Assembly: GCF_000373565.1 (NCBI RefSeq) | Contig: NZ_KB891806.1 | Coordinates: forward strand, 145,506-209,505 | Origin: Streptomyces sp. HmicA12 | Lineage (GTDB): Bacteria > Actinomycetota > Actinomycetes > Streptomycetales > Streptomycetaceae | DNA: 64,000 bases | Direction: 5' to 3' | Shown here: positions 1 to 8,464 of the stretch, piece by piece | Layout of the letters: the number at the start of each line of letters is the position of its first letter | Numbering within the stretch: the stretch's first letter is position 1 | Program-made: the position numbers and the translations under genes | The notes under the pieces: generated by a model | The model's database searches: none | What the model was told of the DNA's origin: nothing | Seen by the model: only the letters and a program-made list of their open reading frames with translations

Positions 1-759
1 ATCTCGGCCGGGACAGGGGAGACCATGGCCGCCGCGTTCGGCCTCGGGGTCTCCCCCGGCGACGCCGTCGTCTCGCTCGGCGCCTCCGGGTCCGTGATGG
101 CCGTGCACCACGAGGCGCTGGTGGACTCCAGCGGCTCCATTACGTCGCTCGCCGACGCGACCGGGATGCATCTGCCGGTGGTGCATACGTTGAACGCGGT
201 ACGGACGTTGCGGGGAACGGCCGAGATGCTGGGGCTCGACGGGGGCCCGGAAGAGCTGTCCGAGCTCGCCATGAAGTCGACGCCGGGCGCCCACGGTCTC
301 GTACTGCTGCCGTATCTGGAGGGCGAGAAGACGCCGAATCTGCCGCACACGGCGGGGACGCTGAGCGGGCTGCGGCGGGAGTCGATGAAGCCGGAGCACC
401 TGGCGCGGGCCGCCTTCGAGGGCATGCTGTGCGGGCTCGCCGACGCCATGGACGTGCTGCGCGGGCGCGGCGTCGAGGTGCGGCGGGTGTTCCTGCTCGG
501 GGCCGCTGCCGAGCTGCAGGCCGTGCAGGCCGTGGCGCCGATGCTGTTCGGCACGCAGGTCGTGGTGCCGCAGCCCGCGGACTACGCGGCGATCGGTGCG
601 GCCCGGCAGGCCGCGTGGGCGATGTCCGGCCAGTTGCCGATGTGGCAGGGCGCGGCCACCCAGGTCTTCGAGCCGGGCGAGGAGCTGCCGGTGGGGCAGG
701 CGGTGCGCCAGCAGTTCCGGGCGGTGCGGGAGCAGATACATCCCGGGGCGTTCGCGTAG
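1..759 (+). CDS. xylB: xylulokinase (FGGY family), C-terminal part, cut by the window start
   Basis: The reading frame is open from base 1, so the start lies outside the window; 252 codons remain. FGGY kinases phosphorylate sugars with ATP, and xylulokinase converts D-xylulose to xylulose 5-phosphate in the cytoplasm. The visible part is the C-terminal ATPase-fold domain. It opens with SAGTGETMAAAFGLG, continues with VVSLGASGSV, then LLPYLEGEKTPNLP, which is typical of xylulokinases, and ends with the adenosine-binding stretch GAAAELQAVQAVAP. That last segment usually reads GGG-S in the family, so GAA here is slightly unusual. The first half with the substrate aspartate is not visible, so sugar specificity is inferred from the PYLEGEKTPN motif. 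The next gene on the same strand is an unrelated ABC exporter. Confidence 0.8.
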   Translation: MSAGTGETMAAAFGLGVSPGDAVVSLGASGSVMAVHHEALVDSSGSITSLADATGMHLPVVHTLNAVRTLRGTAEMLGLDGGPEELSELAMKSTPGAHGLVLLPYLEGEKTPNLPHTAGTLSGLRRESMKPEHLARAAFEGMLCGLADAMDVLRGRGVEVRRVFLLGAAAELQAVQAVAPMLFGTQVVVPQPADYAAIGAARQAAWAMSGQLPMWQGAATQVFEPGEELPVGQAVRQQFRAVREQIHPGAFA

Positions 760-916
760 CGACTCGATCCGGTCTTTGAGCTCTCTTGGGTTAATCGGTT
801 GAGGTAACGCGGGTGGAGTGTCCGACGATAGGGGTCCATGCGTCTGCGTTTCGGCGAAGGCGCGTCCCCCTCCCCAACCGCTCACACTCCAGATCGCCGA
901 CCACGAGAGACCGAGC

Positions 917-2656
917 GTGCTCATACGACTCCTGCGGACCCATCTCAGTCCGTACAAGAAACCCATCGGGCTGCTGGTGCTGCTGCAGTTCCTGCAGACC
1001 TGCGCCGCGCTGTATCTGCCCACTCTGAACGCGGACATCATTGACAACGGTGTCGTCAACGGCGACACCGGCTACATCCTGACCTACGGCGCCGCGATGC
1101 TCGGCGTCACCGTCGTCCAGGTCGTCTGCAACACCGGTGCCGTGTTCTTCGGCGCCCGGACCGCCGCCGCCGTCGGGCGCGATGTGCGGGCCGGGATCTT
1201 CGACCGGGTGCAGTCCTTCTCCGCCCGCGAGGTCGGCCATTTCGGGGCGCCCTCGCTGATCACCCGCACCACGAACGACGTGCAGCAGATCCAGATGCTG
1301 GTGCTGATGGGCTTCACGCTCATGGTGTCCGCGCCGATCATGTGCGTCGGCGGTGTGATCATGGCGCTCGGTCTCGACGTGCCGCTGTCGGGCGTGCTGC
1401 TCGCCGTGCTGCCCGTCATGGCGATCGTGCTGTCGCTGATCATCCGCAGGATGCGGCCGCTGTTCCGGTCCATGCAGACCAAGCTGGACACCGTGAACCG
1501 GGTGCTGCGCGAGCAGATCACCGGCAACCGCGTCATCCGTGCCTTCGTGCGGGACGACTTCGAGAAGGGGCGGTTCGGCGAGGCCAACCGCGATCTGACC
1601 GAGACCTCGCTGGCCACCGGCCGGATCATGGCGCTGATGTTCCCGTTCGTGATGACGATCGTGAACGTCGCGTCCATCGCCGTGGTGTGGTTCGGCGCGC
1701 ACCGGATCAACAGCGGCGGCATGCAGATCGGTGACCTCACCGCGTTCCTCGCGTACCTCATGCAGATCGTGATGAGCGTCATGATGGCCACCTTCATGTT
1801 CATGCAGGTGCCGCGCGCCGAGGTGTGTGCCGAGCGCGTCCAGGAGGTGCTCTCGACCGAGTCGAGCGTCGTACCGCCCGACGAGGCCTCGTCCGTACGC
1901 GAGCTGCGGCGGCACGGGCACCTGGAGATCCGGGGCGCCGACTTCGGTTACCCGGGCGCCGAGGAGCCGGTGCTGCGGTCCGTGGACCTGGTGGCGCGGC
2001 CCGGGGAGACCACCGCGATCATCGGCTCGACCGGCAGCGGCAAGTCGACGCTGCTGGGGCTCGTACCGCGGCTCTACGACACCACCGCCGGCGTCGTGTA
2101 CGTGGACGGGGAGGACGTCCGCGGGATCGACCCGGTGCTGATGGCGAGGACCGTGGGACTCGTGCCGCAGAAGCCGTACCTGTTCTCCGGGACGGTCGCC
2201 TCGAACCTTCGGTACGGGCGGCCCGACGCGACGGACGAGGACCTGTGGCACGCCCTCGAAGTGGCGCAGGCCAAGGACTTCGTGAGCAGGCTGGAGGGCG
2301 GCCTCGACGCGCCCATCGCCCAGGGCGGGACGAACGTCTCCGGTGGTCAGCGCCAGCGCCTGGCCATCGCGCGCACGCTCGTGCAGCGGCCGGAGATCTA
2401 CCTCTTCGACGACTCGTTCTCCGCGCTCGACTACGCCACCGACGCGGCGCTGCGCCGGGCGCTCGGCAACGAGACCGCAGAGGCGACCGTGGTGATCGTG
2501 GCGCAGCGGGTCGCGACGATCCGGGACGCCGACTGCATCGTCGTCCTCGACGAGGGCCGCGTCGTCGGCACCGGCCGCCACCACGAGCTGATGGCGGACA
2601 ACGAGACGTACCGGGAGATCGTCCTCTCCCAGCTGACGGAAGCGGAGGCCGCCTGA
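917..2656 (+). CDS. ABC exporter half-transporter A (MsbA/MDR type)
   Basis: About 579 residues with a membrane domain (six predicted helices, about residues 15-310) fused to a nucleotide-binding domain. Walker A (GSTGSGKS) is near residue 369, the signature SGGQRQR near 473 and Walker B near 494. Walker B reads LFDDSFSALD, so the usual catalytic glutamate is aspartate. The frame is open from 818, but GTG 917 is preferred: it follows GAGAG by about 7 bases and gives a normal N-terminus, VLIRLLRTHLSPYKKP. The stop overlaps the next gene's start as ATGA, so the two half-transporters are translationally coupled and probably form a heterodimer that exports a lipophilic compound. The substrate cannot be read from sequence. 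Confidence 0.9.
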   Translation: MLIRLLRTHLSPYKKPIGLLVLLQFLQTCAALYLPTLNADIIDNGVVNGDTGYILTYGAAMLGVTVVQVVCNTGAVFFGARTAAAVGRDVRAGIFDRVQSFSAREVGHFGAPSLITRTTNDVQQIQMLVLMGFTLMVSAPIMCVGGVIMALGLDVPLSGVLLAVLPVMAIVLSLIIRRMRPLFRSMQTKLDTVNRVLREQITGNRVIRAFVRDDFEKGRFGEANRDLTETSLATGRIMALMFPFVMTIVNVASIAVVWFGAHRINSGGMQIGDLTAFLAYLMQIVMSVMMATFMFMQVPRAEVCAERVQEVLSTESSVVPPDEASSVRELRRHGHLEIRGADFGYPGAEEPVLRSVDLVARPGETTAIIGSTGSGKSTLLGLVPRLYDTTAGVVYVDGEDVRGIDPVLMARTVGLVPQKPYLFSGTVASNLRYGRPDATDEDLWHALEVAQAKDFVSRLEGGLDAPIAQGGTNVSGGQRQRLAIARTLVQRPEIYLFDDSFSALDYATDAALRRALGNETAEATVVIVAQRVATIRDADCIVVLDEGRVVGTGRHHELMADNETYREIVLSQLTEAEAA

Positions 2657-4584
2657 TGAGCGGGCCGATGGCGGCGCGGATGGCGGCCGGTGCGCCCGGT
2701 TCGCGCTCGATGGACTTCAAGAACTCCGGCAAGCGGCTGTTGAAGCGGCTCGCCGCGCACCGCGCCTCAGTGGTGAGCGTGCTGATCGCCGTGGTGATCA
2801 GTGTGGGTCTGTCGGTGGTCGGGCCGAAGATCCTCGGTCACGCCACCGACCTGCTGTTCGGCGGGATCGTCGGCGGGCAGATGGAGCCGGGCCAGACCAA
2901 GGAGCAGGTCATCGAGGGCCTGCGGGCCAAGGGTGACGGCGGGATGGCCGACATGCTCGGCGGCGTCGACTTCACCCCCGGCCAGGGCGTGGACTTCGAC
3001 GCGATCGGGCAGGTGCTGCTGCTCGCGCTCGCCGTGTTCGCGGTGGCCGGTTTCTCGATGATGATCGGCACCCGGCTCGCCAACCGGGCCATCAACCTGG
3101 CCGTGGCGAAGCTGCGCGGGGACATGCAGGCGAAGCTGCAGCGCCTTCCGCTGTCGTACTACGACCAGCAGAAGCGCGGCGAGGTGCTGAGCCGGGCGAC
3201 CAACGACATCGACAACATAGGGCAGACGCTGCAGCAGACGATGGGGCAGATGCTCAACTCGCTGCTGACCATCATCGGCGTCCTCGTGATGATGTTCTGG
3301 ATCTCCTGGCTGCTCGCGCTGGTCGCGCTGGTGACGGTGCCGCTGTCGGTGTTCGTCGCGGCGAAGGTCGGCAAGCGGTCGCAGCCGCAGTTCGTGCAGC
3401 AGTGGAAGACCACGGGTGTGCTGAACGCGCACATCGAGGAGATGTACACCGGCCACACGCTGGTGAAGGTGTTCGGGCGGCAGAAGGAGTCGGCGGAGCA
3501 GTTCGCCGAGCAGAACGAGGCGTTGTACGAGGCCTCGTTCAAGGCGCAGTTCAACAGCGGCATCATGCAGCCGCTGATGTTCTTCATCTCCAACCTGAAC
3601 TATGTGCTCGTGGCGGTGGTGGGCGGTCTGCGGGTGGCCAGCGGCTCGTTGTCCATCGGTGATGTGCAGGCCTTCATCCAGTACTCCCGGCAGTTCTCGA
3701 TGCCGCTGACGCAGGTCGCCTCGATGGCGAACCTGGTGCAGTCGGGTGTCGCCTCCGCCGAACGGATCTTCGAACTCCTCGACGCCGACGAGCAGTCGAC
3801 CGACCCGGTGCCGGGCGAGAAGCCGCGGAACCTGCGCGGGCACGTGGAGTTCGAGCACGTCGCCTTCCGCTACCAGAAGGACAAGCCGCTCATCGAGGAC
3901 CTCTCCCTCACGGCGGAGCCGGGTCACACGGTGGCCATCGTGGGGCCGACGGGGGCCGGCAAGACCACCCTCGTCAATCTGCTGCTGCGGTTCTACGACG
4001 TCACCGGCGGGCGCATCACGCTCGACGGGGTCGACATCGCGAAGATGTCGCGCGACGAGCTGCGGGCCGGCATCGGCATGGTGCTGCAGGACACCTGGCT
4101 GTTCGGCGGGACCATCGCGGAGAACATCGCCTACGGCGCCGCGAAGGACGCGTCGCGGGAGGATGTCGAGGCCGCGGCGAAGGCCGCGCACGCCGACCGG
4201 TTCATCCGGACCCTGCCGGAGGGGTACGACACCGTGATCGACGACGAGGGCACGGGGGTGAGCGCGGGTGAGAAGCAGCTCATCACGATCGCCCGGGCGT
4301 TCCTGTCGGACCCGGTGATCCTCGTCCTCGACGAGGCGACCAGTTCGGTCGACACCCGGACCGAGGTGCTGATCCAGAAGGCCATGGCGCGGCTCGCCGC
4401 CGGGCGGACGTCGTTCGTCATCGCGCACCGTCTTTCGACGATCCGCGATGCCGACACGATTCTGGTCATGGAGAACGGGGCGATCGTCGAGCAGGGCTCG
4501 CACGATGCGCTGGTCGCCTCCGGCGGGGCGTATCAGCGGTTGTACGAGGCCCAGTTCGCGCAGGCCGTGGCTGAGGTCGACTGA
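2656..4584 (+). CDS. ABC exporter half-transporter B (MsbA/MDR type)
   Basis: 642 residues, starting within the stop of the upstream ABC gene (ATGA overlap). The membrane domain has a long loop after TM1 (about residues 75-115, Gly/Asp-rich) that is common in actinobacterial exporters. Walker A (GPTGAGKT) is near residue 429 and Walker B (LVLDEATSSVD) near 555 keeps the catalytic glutamate. The signature near 534 reads VSAGEKQ instead of SGGQ. The composite site made from this signature and partner A's aspartate-variant Walker B would therefore be degenerate, while the other site is canonical, as in known heterodimeric exporters. The frame is open upstream to 1825, but that part overlaps gene A and is not real coding sequence. 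Confidence 0.9.
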   Translation: MSGPMAARMAAGAPGSRSMDFKNSGKRLLKRLAAHRASVVSVLIAVVISVGLSVVGPKILGHATDLLFGGIVGGQMEPGQTKEQVIEGLRAKGDGGMADMLGGVDFTPGQGVDFDAIGQVLLLALAVFAVAGFSMMIGTRLANRAINLAVAKLRGDMQAKLQRLPLSYYDQQKRGEVLSRATNDIDNIGQTLQQTMGQMLNSLLTIIGVLVMMFWISWLLALVALVTVPLSVFVAAKVGKRSQPQFVQQWKTTGVLNAHIEEMYTGHTLVKVFGRQKESAEQFAEQNEALYEASFKAQFNSGIMQPLMFFISNLNYVLVAVVGGLRVASGSLSIGDVQAFIQYSRQFSMPLTQVASMANLVQSGVASAERIFELLDADEQSTDPVPGEKPRNLRGHVEFEHVAFRYQKDKPLIEDLSLTAEPGHTVAIVGPTGAGKTTLVNLLLRFYDVTGGRITLDGVDIAKMSRDELRAGIGMVLQDTWLFGGTIAENIAYGAAKDASREDVEAAAKAAHADRFIRTLPEGYDTVIDDEGTGVSAGEKQLITIARAFLSDPVILVLDEATSSVDTRTEVLIQKAMARLAAGRTSFVIAHRLSTIRDADTILVMENGAIVEQGSHDALVASGGAYQRLYEAQFAQAVAEVD

Positions 4585-4681
4585 TCGCCGCAGGGGCGTG
4601 GGGGCTTGTCGGGTGCCGGCCGTGTGTGGCTGGTCGCGCCCACGCGGCGGAGCCGCACATCGACACAGCCCCGCGCCCCTG

Positions 4682-4705
4682 AAGGCGCCCCTTCGGGGCT
4701 GCCTT
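4682..4705. terminator. imperfect hairpin between convergent ABC and sigma-factor genes
   Basis: AAGGC-GCCCC, loop TTC, GGGGC-T-GCCTT: two 5-bp stems separated by one bulged base on the right arm. It lies two bases past the stop of the minus-strand sigma gene and 98 bases past the ABC operon, so it could terminate both. There is no long T-tract, as is usual in Streptomyces. Confidence 0.5.
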
Positions 4706-4706
4706 C

Positions 4707-6065
4707 CTAGTCCAGGTAGCCGCGCAGCTGGTCGGCGAAGGCGTGGTCCCTGAGTTTGTTCAGGGTCTTCGACTCGATCTGGCGGATGCGTTCGCGGGTG
4801 ACGCCGAAGATGCGGCCGATCTCCTCCAGGGTGCGGGGGCGGCCGTCGGCGAGGCCGTAGCGGAGCTGGACCACTTTGCGTTCGCGTTCGCCGAGGGTGG
4901 AGAGGACCGCCTCCAGGTGCTCGCGCAGCAGGAGGAACGCCGCGGACTCCACGGGGCTCGTCGCGTCGCCGTCCTCGATCAGGTCGCCGAGTGCCACGTC
5001 GTCCTCCTCGCCCACCGGGGCGTGGAGCGAGACCGGTTCCTGGGCGAGGCGCAGGACTTCGCTGACCCGCTCGTGGGGCAGGTCGAGGTGGGCGGCGACT
5101 TCCTCGGGGGTCGGTTCGTAGCCGCGTTCCTGCAGCATGCGGCGCTGGACGCGGACCACCCGGTTGATGAGCTCCACCACGTGGACCGGGACCCGGATCG
5201 TCCGCGCCTGGTCGGCGAGGGCGCGGCTCATGGCCTGGCGGATCCACCAGGTGGCGTACGTCGAGAACTTGTAGCCGCGGGCGTAGTCGAACTTCTCGAC
5301 CGCCCGGATCAGGCCGAGGTTTCCCTCCTGGACCAGGTCGAGCATGGTCAGGCCGCGGCCCACGTAGCGCTTGGCGACGGAGACGACGAGGCGCAGGTTC
5401 GCCTCGATCAGGCGGCGCTTGGCCATCCGGCCGAGTACCACCAAACGGTCCAGGTCCAGGGCGAGTTGGGAGTCCAGATCGCCGGACCTGGTGAGTTTCT
5501 CCTCGGCGAACAGGCCCGCTTCGACGCGCCGCGCCAGGTCCACTTCCTCGGCGGCGGTGAGCAGTTGGATGCGGCCGATCTCGCGCAGGTACTGGCGGAA
5601 CAGGTCGGACGAGGGGCCGCTGGTGTCGGCGCGGGCGCCGCGCACCGGCTCGGGCGGGTCGACGGACTCCGGGCGCTCCGGGGTCCGGGGGGACTCGGGC
5701 GCCGGGGGTTCGTCCGAGGTCACGGGCTCGGCGGTGTCGGACTCGGGGTGGTGCGTGGCGCGGCTCTGTGGCGGGACCGTGGTCAGGACGTCGCCGTCCG
5801 CGGTATCGGAACGGGGTTCCGGATCGGTCAGGGCCTGCGCTGTGCTGTCGCTCTGACTGAGGGTCTGGGTCTGCACGGGGGCGACCTCCAAGGTGATCGC
5901 ATCTGAGGCGTGCGGCAGGGGGGCGGGAACGGCTGCTTCGCCGTTGCCCGTCCCGTACGCGATGAGCGGAACCGCGGGGGTGTCGGACCCGTTGTCCGGG
6001 TTCCAGCCGCGCTCCGAGGACTCAGGCACCGCAACCCAGTGTGGAGTACGACACAGTGCCGCCAC
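4707..6065 (-). CDS. hrdA: RNA polymerase sigma-70 family factor, HrdA-like
   Basis: Up to 452 residues. The C-terminal 310 residues are a complete principal-type sigma: region 1.2 (DLFRQYLREIGRIQLLT, about residue 155), region 2 with NLRLVVSVAKRYVGRGL and the -10-recognition segment YKFSTYATWWIRQAMSRA, region 3, and region 4 ending in the helix-turn-helix LEEIGRIFGVTRERIRQIES. The first 150 residues are Pro/Ser/Thr/Glu-rich and probably disordered. The start is uncertain: GTG 6065 is the longest choice, and GTG 6035 or 6029 are alternatives; none has a clear Shine-Dalgarno. It is shorter than the essential HrdB, and its neighbours (dnaG, dgt) match my memory of the hrdA locus, so a non-essential group 2 role is inferred. 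Confidence 0.85.
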   Translation of the reverse strand: MAALCRTPHWVAVPESSERGWNPDNGSDTPAVPLIAYGTGNGEAAVPAPLPHASDAITLEVAPVQTQTLSQSDSTAQALTDPEPRSDTADGDVLTTVPPQSRATHHPESDTAEPVTSDEPPAPESPRTPERPESVDPPEPVRGARADTSGPSSDLFRQYLREIGRIQLLTAAEEVDLARRVEAGLFAEEKLTRSGDLDSQLALDLDRLVVLGRMAKRRLIEANLRLVVSVAKRYVGRGLTMLDLVQEGNLGLIRAVEKFDYARGYKFSTYATWWIRQAMSRALADQARTIRVPVHVVELINRVVRVQRRMLQERGYEPTPEEVAAHLDLPHERVSEVLRLAQEPVSLHAPVGEEDDVALGDLIEDGDATSPVESAAFLLLREHLEAVLSTLGERERKVVQLRYGLADGRPRTLEEIGRIFGVTRERIRQIESKTLNKLRDHAFADQLRGYLD

Positions 6066-6196
6066 GAGGGGCGTGCGATGACTTTCTGAGTCCGGTGCGT
6101 GACCGCACGGTTACCGAGCTGTACGAGTGCCCGCGCTTCCCGGTCCCGAACGGTGACAAACGGCGCGGGGATGTAGTGAGGGTTGTGCGCCTCGTG

Positions 6197-6272
6197 AGGG
6201 TGCGCTTGCGGCGCGGGCCAGGGTCAGCCCCGTCAGGGTGCGCTTGGATCGCGGGCCAGGGTCAGCCCCGTC
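6197..6272 (+). repeat. 38-bp tandem direct repeat, two copies
   Basis: The unit starting AGGGTGCGCTTG and ending CAGCCCCGTC occurs at 6197-6234 and 6235-6272. The copies differ only at the centre (CGGC against GATC). The second copy runs straight into the reverse copy of the dispersed 20-bp repeat. Confidence 0.85.
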
Positions 6273-6273
6273 A

Positions 6274-6293
6274 GGGGCGCGGGGAACTGCGCG
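6274..6293 (-). repeat. dispersed 20-bp repeat CGCGCAGTTCCCCGCGCCCC, single reverse copy
   Basis: Exact reverse complement of the 20-mer found at ten other places in this window. This is the only copy here without an inverted partner nearby. It lies about 230 bp past the stop of dnaG. Confidence 0.85.
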
Positions 6294-6399
6294 CTCAGCC
6301 CCCACCGGGCGATCAGCCGCGTACGGCGCTGTACGGGCCGCCCGATGAAGCGCTCACCCCGCGCCGGGGTGCCGCCTTGCCCACCCTGCCGCCCAATGG

Positions 6400-6439
6400 G
6401 GTCTCCCCTGCTCGAGCGAAGTTCGAGAGCTTGGGGAAG
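6400..6439 (+). repeat. 40-nt dispersed hairpin-like repeat
   Basis: GGTCTCCCCTGCTCG, ten variable bases, then GAGAGCTTGGGGAAG. The same 15+10+15 layout recurs in reverse orientation at the very end of the window (63961-64000) with a different 10-base centre. Conserved arms with a variable middle suggest a structured dispersed element. Confidence 0.75.
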
Positions 6440-6521
6440 GCAGATTGCCCAAGGCGATGGGCGCAGCCCGAAATGGGGGGCGCAGCCCAAGGCGGCGGCG
6501 ACCCGGGCCGAGGCGGCGGAG

Positions 6522-8420
6522 CTAGAGCGCGTCCGCGCCGCGCTCCCGGAGGGCCTGGTCGTACTGTTGGAGGACCCACAACTCGTTCTGGACCGCAGCG
6601 AGTTGGGCCGGGTCGCCCGCCGAGTGGAGGCGGGTGAACGTGCCCTGGACGTCGCGGATGCGGCGCTCCACGGCACGTCGGCGCACGGTGACGAGCTGCA
6701 TGTCCGCGTAGGCCTGGTCGACGGTCTTGCGGTGGATGGCCTCGACGGCCAGCTCGGTGACCATCGCGCGCACGGCGTCGTCGGGCGCGGCCTCACGGAC
6801 CGCGACGAGGTAGGCGTGCGCGTCGTGCACACCCTGCTCGGCGCCGCCCGCGTCCAGGATGGCGGAGCGCACGGCGGCGTAGGGCGCGGCGGTGAACTCG
6901 TCGATGCCGTACGCGTCGAACGTGGGCGACACCAGGTCCGGGTTCTGCAGCGCCAGCTTGAGCAGTTCGCGCTCGGTGGTGAACACCGGGTTGCGCAGGG
7001 TCAGGGCGGGGCCTCCGAACGCGTGCGGGGAGGCGCCCATCGGAGCGGCCTGCGCGGAGCGGTCCGGCGCCGGGCCCTTGCCGCCCCGGTCACGGGCCCA
7101 ACGGGCCAGCTGCGCAACCCGCTTGACGACGAACTGGGTGTCGAGGATGCCGAGCATGCCGGCGAGCTGGACGGCGACCTCGTGCTGGGCGCCGCTGTTC
7201 TTGATGCGGGCGACGATCGGCGCGGCCTCGTCGAGGGCCGAGGCGCGGCCCGCCGGGGTCTCCAGGTCGTAGCGCGAGACGATCTGACGCAGCGCGAACT
7301 CGAAGAGCGGGGTGCGGGGTTCGACCAGGTCGGCGACGGCCTCGTCGCCCTTGGCGAGGCGCAGGTCGCACGGGTCCATGTTGTCCGGGGCGATCGCGAT
7401 GTACGTCTCGGCGGCGAACTTCTGGTCGTCCTCGAAGGCGCGCAGGGCCGCCTTCTGGCCGGCCGCGTCGCCGTCGAAGGTGAAGATCACCCGCGCCGAT
7501 CCGTTGTCCATGAGCAGGCGGCGCAGGATCTTGATGTGGTCGCCGCCGAAGGCGGTGCCGCAGGTGGCGATGGCCGTGGTGACGCCCGCGAGGTGGCAGG
7601 CCATGACGTCCGTGTAGCCCTCGACGACGACGGCGCGGGACGACTTGGCGATGTCCTTCTTCGCGAGGTCGATGCCGTAGAGGACCTGGGACTTCTTGTA
7701 GATCGGGGTCTCTGGGGTGTTCAGGTACTTCGGCCCGTTGTCGTCCTCGCGCAGGCGGCGGGCGCCGAAGCCGACGACCTCGCCGCCGATGTCGCGGATC
7801 GGCCACATCAGACGGCCGCGGAACCGGTCGATGGGCCCTCGGCGGCCTTCCTGGGAGAGGCCGGAGAGGGTCAGTTCCTTGTCGCTGAAGCCCTTGCCGC
7901 GCAGGTACCGGGTGAGGTGGTCCCAGCCCGCCGGGCTGTAGCCGACGCCGAAGTGGGCGGCCGCGGCCTGGTCGAAGCCGCGCTCGGCGAGGAACGCGCG
8001 GCCGATCTCGGCTTCCGGGGACTCCAGCTGATCGACGTAGAACTGCGCGGCGACCTTGTGCGCCTCGACCAGGCGGATGCGCTCTCCGCGCTGGTGGGTG
8101 GGGTTGTACCCGCCCTCCTCGTAGCGCAGCGTGATGCCCGCCTGGCCGGCCAGGCGCTCGACCGCCTCCGAGAAGGAGAGGTGGTCGATCTTCATCACGA
8201 ACGTGATGGTGTCGCCGCCTTCCTGGCAGCCGAAGCAGTGGAAGAACCCCTTGCTCGGGCTGACCTGGAAGGACGGGGACTTCTCGTCGTGGAAGGGGCA
8301 GAGGCCCTTGAGGTTTCCACCGCCCGCGTTGCGCAGTTGCAGGTACTCGGAGACGACGGCGTCGATCGGGACCGCGTCCCGAACCGCCTTCACGTCCTCG
8401 TCATTGATCCTGCCTGCCAC
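6522..8420 (-). CDS. dnaG: DNA primase
   Basis: 632 residues, normal length. It synthesises RNA primers at the replication fork for DnaB-dependent replication. The N-terminal CHC2 zinc module is complete (C41, H44, C62, C65), followed by the primase core and a TOPRIM domain with VVVEGYTDVMA (about residues 265-275) and the acidic IFTFDGDAAG (about 310). The C-terminal helicase-binding part is present. The GTG start at 8420 gives MAGRINDEDV, the normal actinobacterial N-terminus; no clear Shine-Dalgarno is visible before it. It is followed on the same strand, after 456 bp, by the sigma-factor gene, an arrangement reminiscent of the dnaG-rpoD pairing in other bacteria, although the spacing suggests separate promoters. 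Confidence 0.97.
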   Translation of the reverse strand: MAGRINDEDVKAVRDAVPIDAVVSEYLQLRNAGGGNLKGLCPFHDEKSPSFQVSPSKGFFHCFGCQEGGDTITFVMKIDHLSFSEAVERLAGQAGITLRYEEGGYNPTHQRGERIRLVEAHKVAAQFYVDQLESPEAEIGRAFLAERGFDQAAAAHFGVGYSPAGWDHLTRYLRGKGFSDKELTLSGLSQEGRRGPIDRFRGRLMWPIRDIGGEVVGFGARRLREDDNGPKYLNTPETPIYKKSQVLYGIDLAKKDIAKSSRAVVVEGYTDVMACHLAGVTTAIATCGTAFGGDHIKILRRLLMDNGSARVIFTFDGDAAGQKAALRAFEDDQKFAAETYIAIAPDNMDPCDLRLAKGDEAVADLVEPRTPLFEFALRQIVSRYDLETPAGRASALDEAAPIVARIKNSGAQHEVAVQLAGMLGILDTQFVVKRVAQLARWARDRGGKGPAPDRSAQAAPMGASPHAFGGPALTLRNPVFTTERELLKLALQNPDLVSPTFDAYGIDEFTAAPYAAVRSAILDAGGAEQGVHDAHAYLVAVREAAPDDAVRAMVTELAVEAIHRKTVDQAYADMQLVTVRRRAVERRIRDVQGTFTRLHSAGDPAQLAAVQNELWVLQQYDQALRERGADAL

Positions 8421-8464
8421 GCCAGAATTCTACGGGCAAGGTCTGACACTCCCGTCACCGCGCC

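Larger units (their letters stand above)
6066..6521. other. 456-bp gene-free stretch between dnaG and the sigma gene
   Basis: Both flanking genes are on the minus strand, so this holds the sigma-gene promoter and the dnaG 3' end. It contains a 38-bp tandem duplication, one copy of the dispersed CGCGCAGTTCCCCGCGCCCC repeat (reverse) and one copy of a 40-nt hairpin repeat, listed separately. The reading frames here are low-complexity Pro/Arg/Ala translations without recognisable domains, so I call no gene. Confidence 0.6.

Noticed and set aside
791..2584. Long minus-strand ORF of 597 codons opposite the first ABC gene
   Set aside because: It is Arg/His/Asp/Gly-rich low-complexity sequence with no domain and lies exactly opposite a well-supported ABC transporter gene; a GC-bias shadow.
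2767..5247. Minus-strand ORF of 826 codons
   Set aside because: It spans an ABC gene and the end of the sigma gene in the wrong frame, with Pro/Arg/His-rich composition; a shadow.
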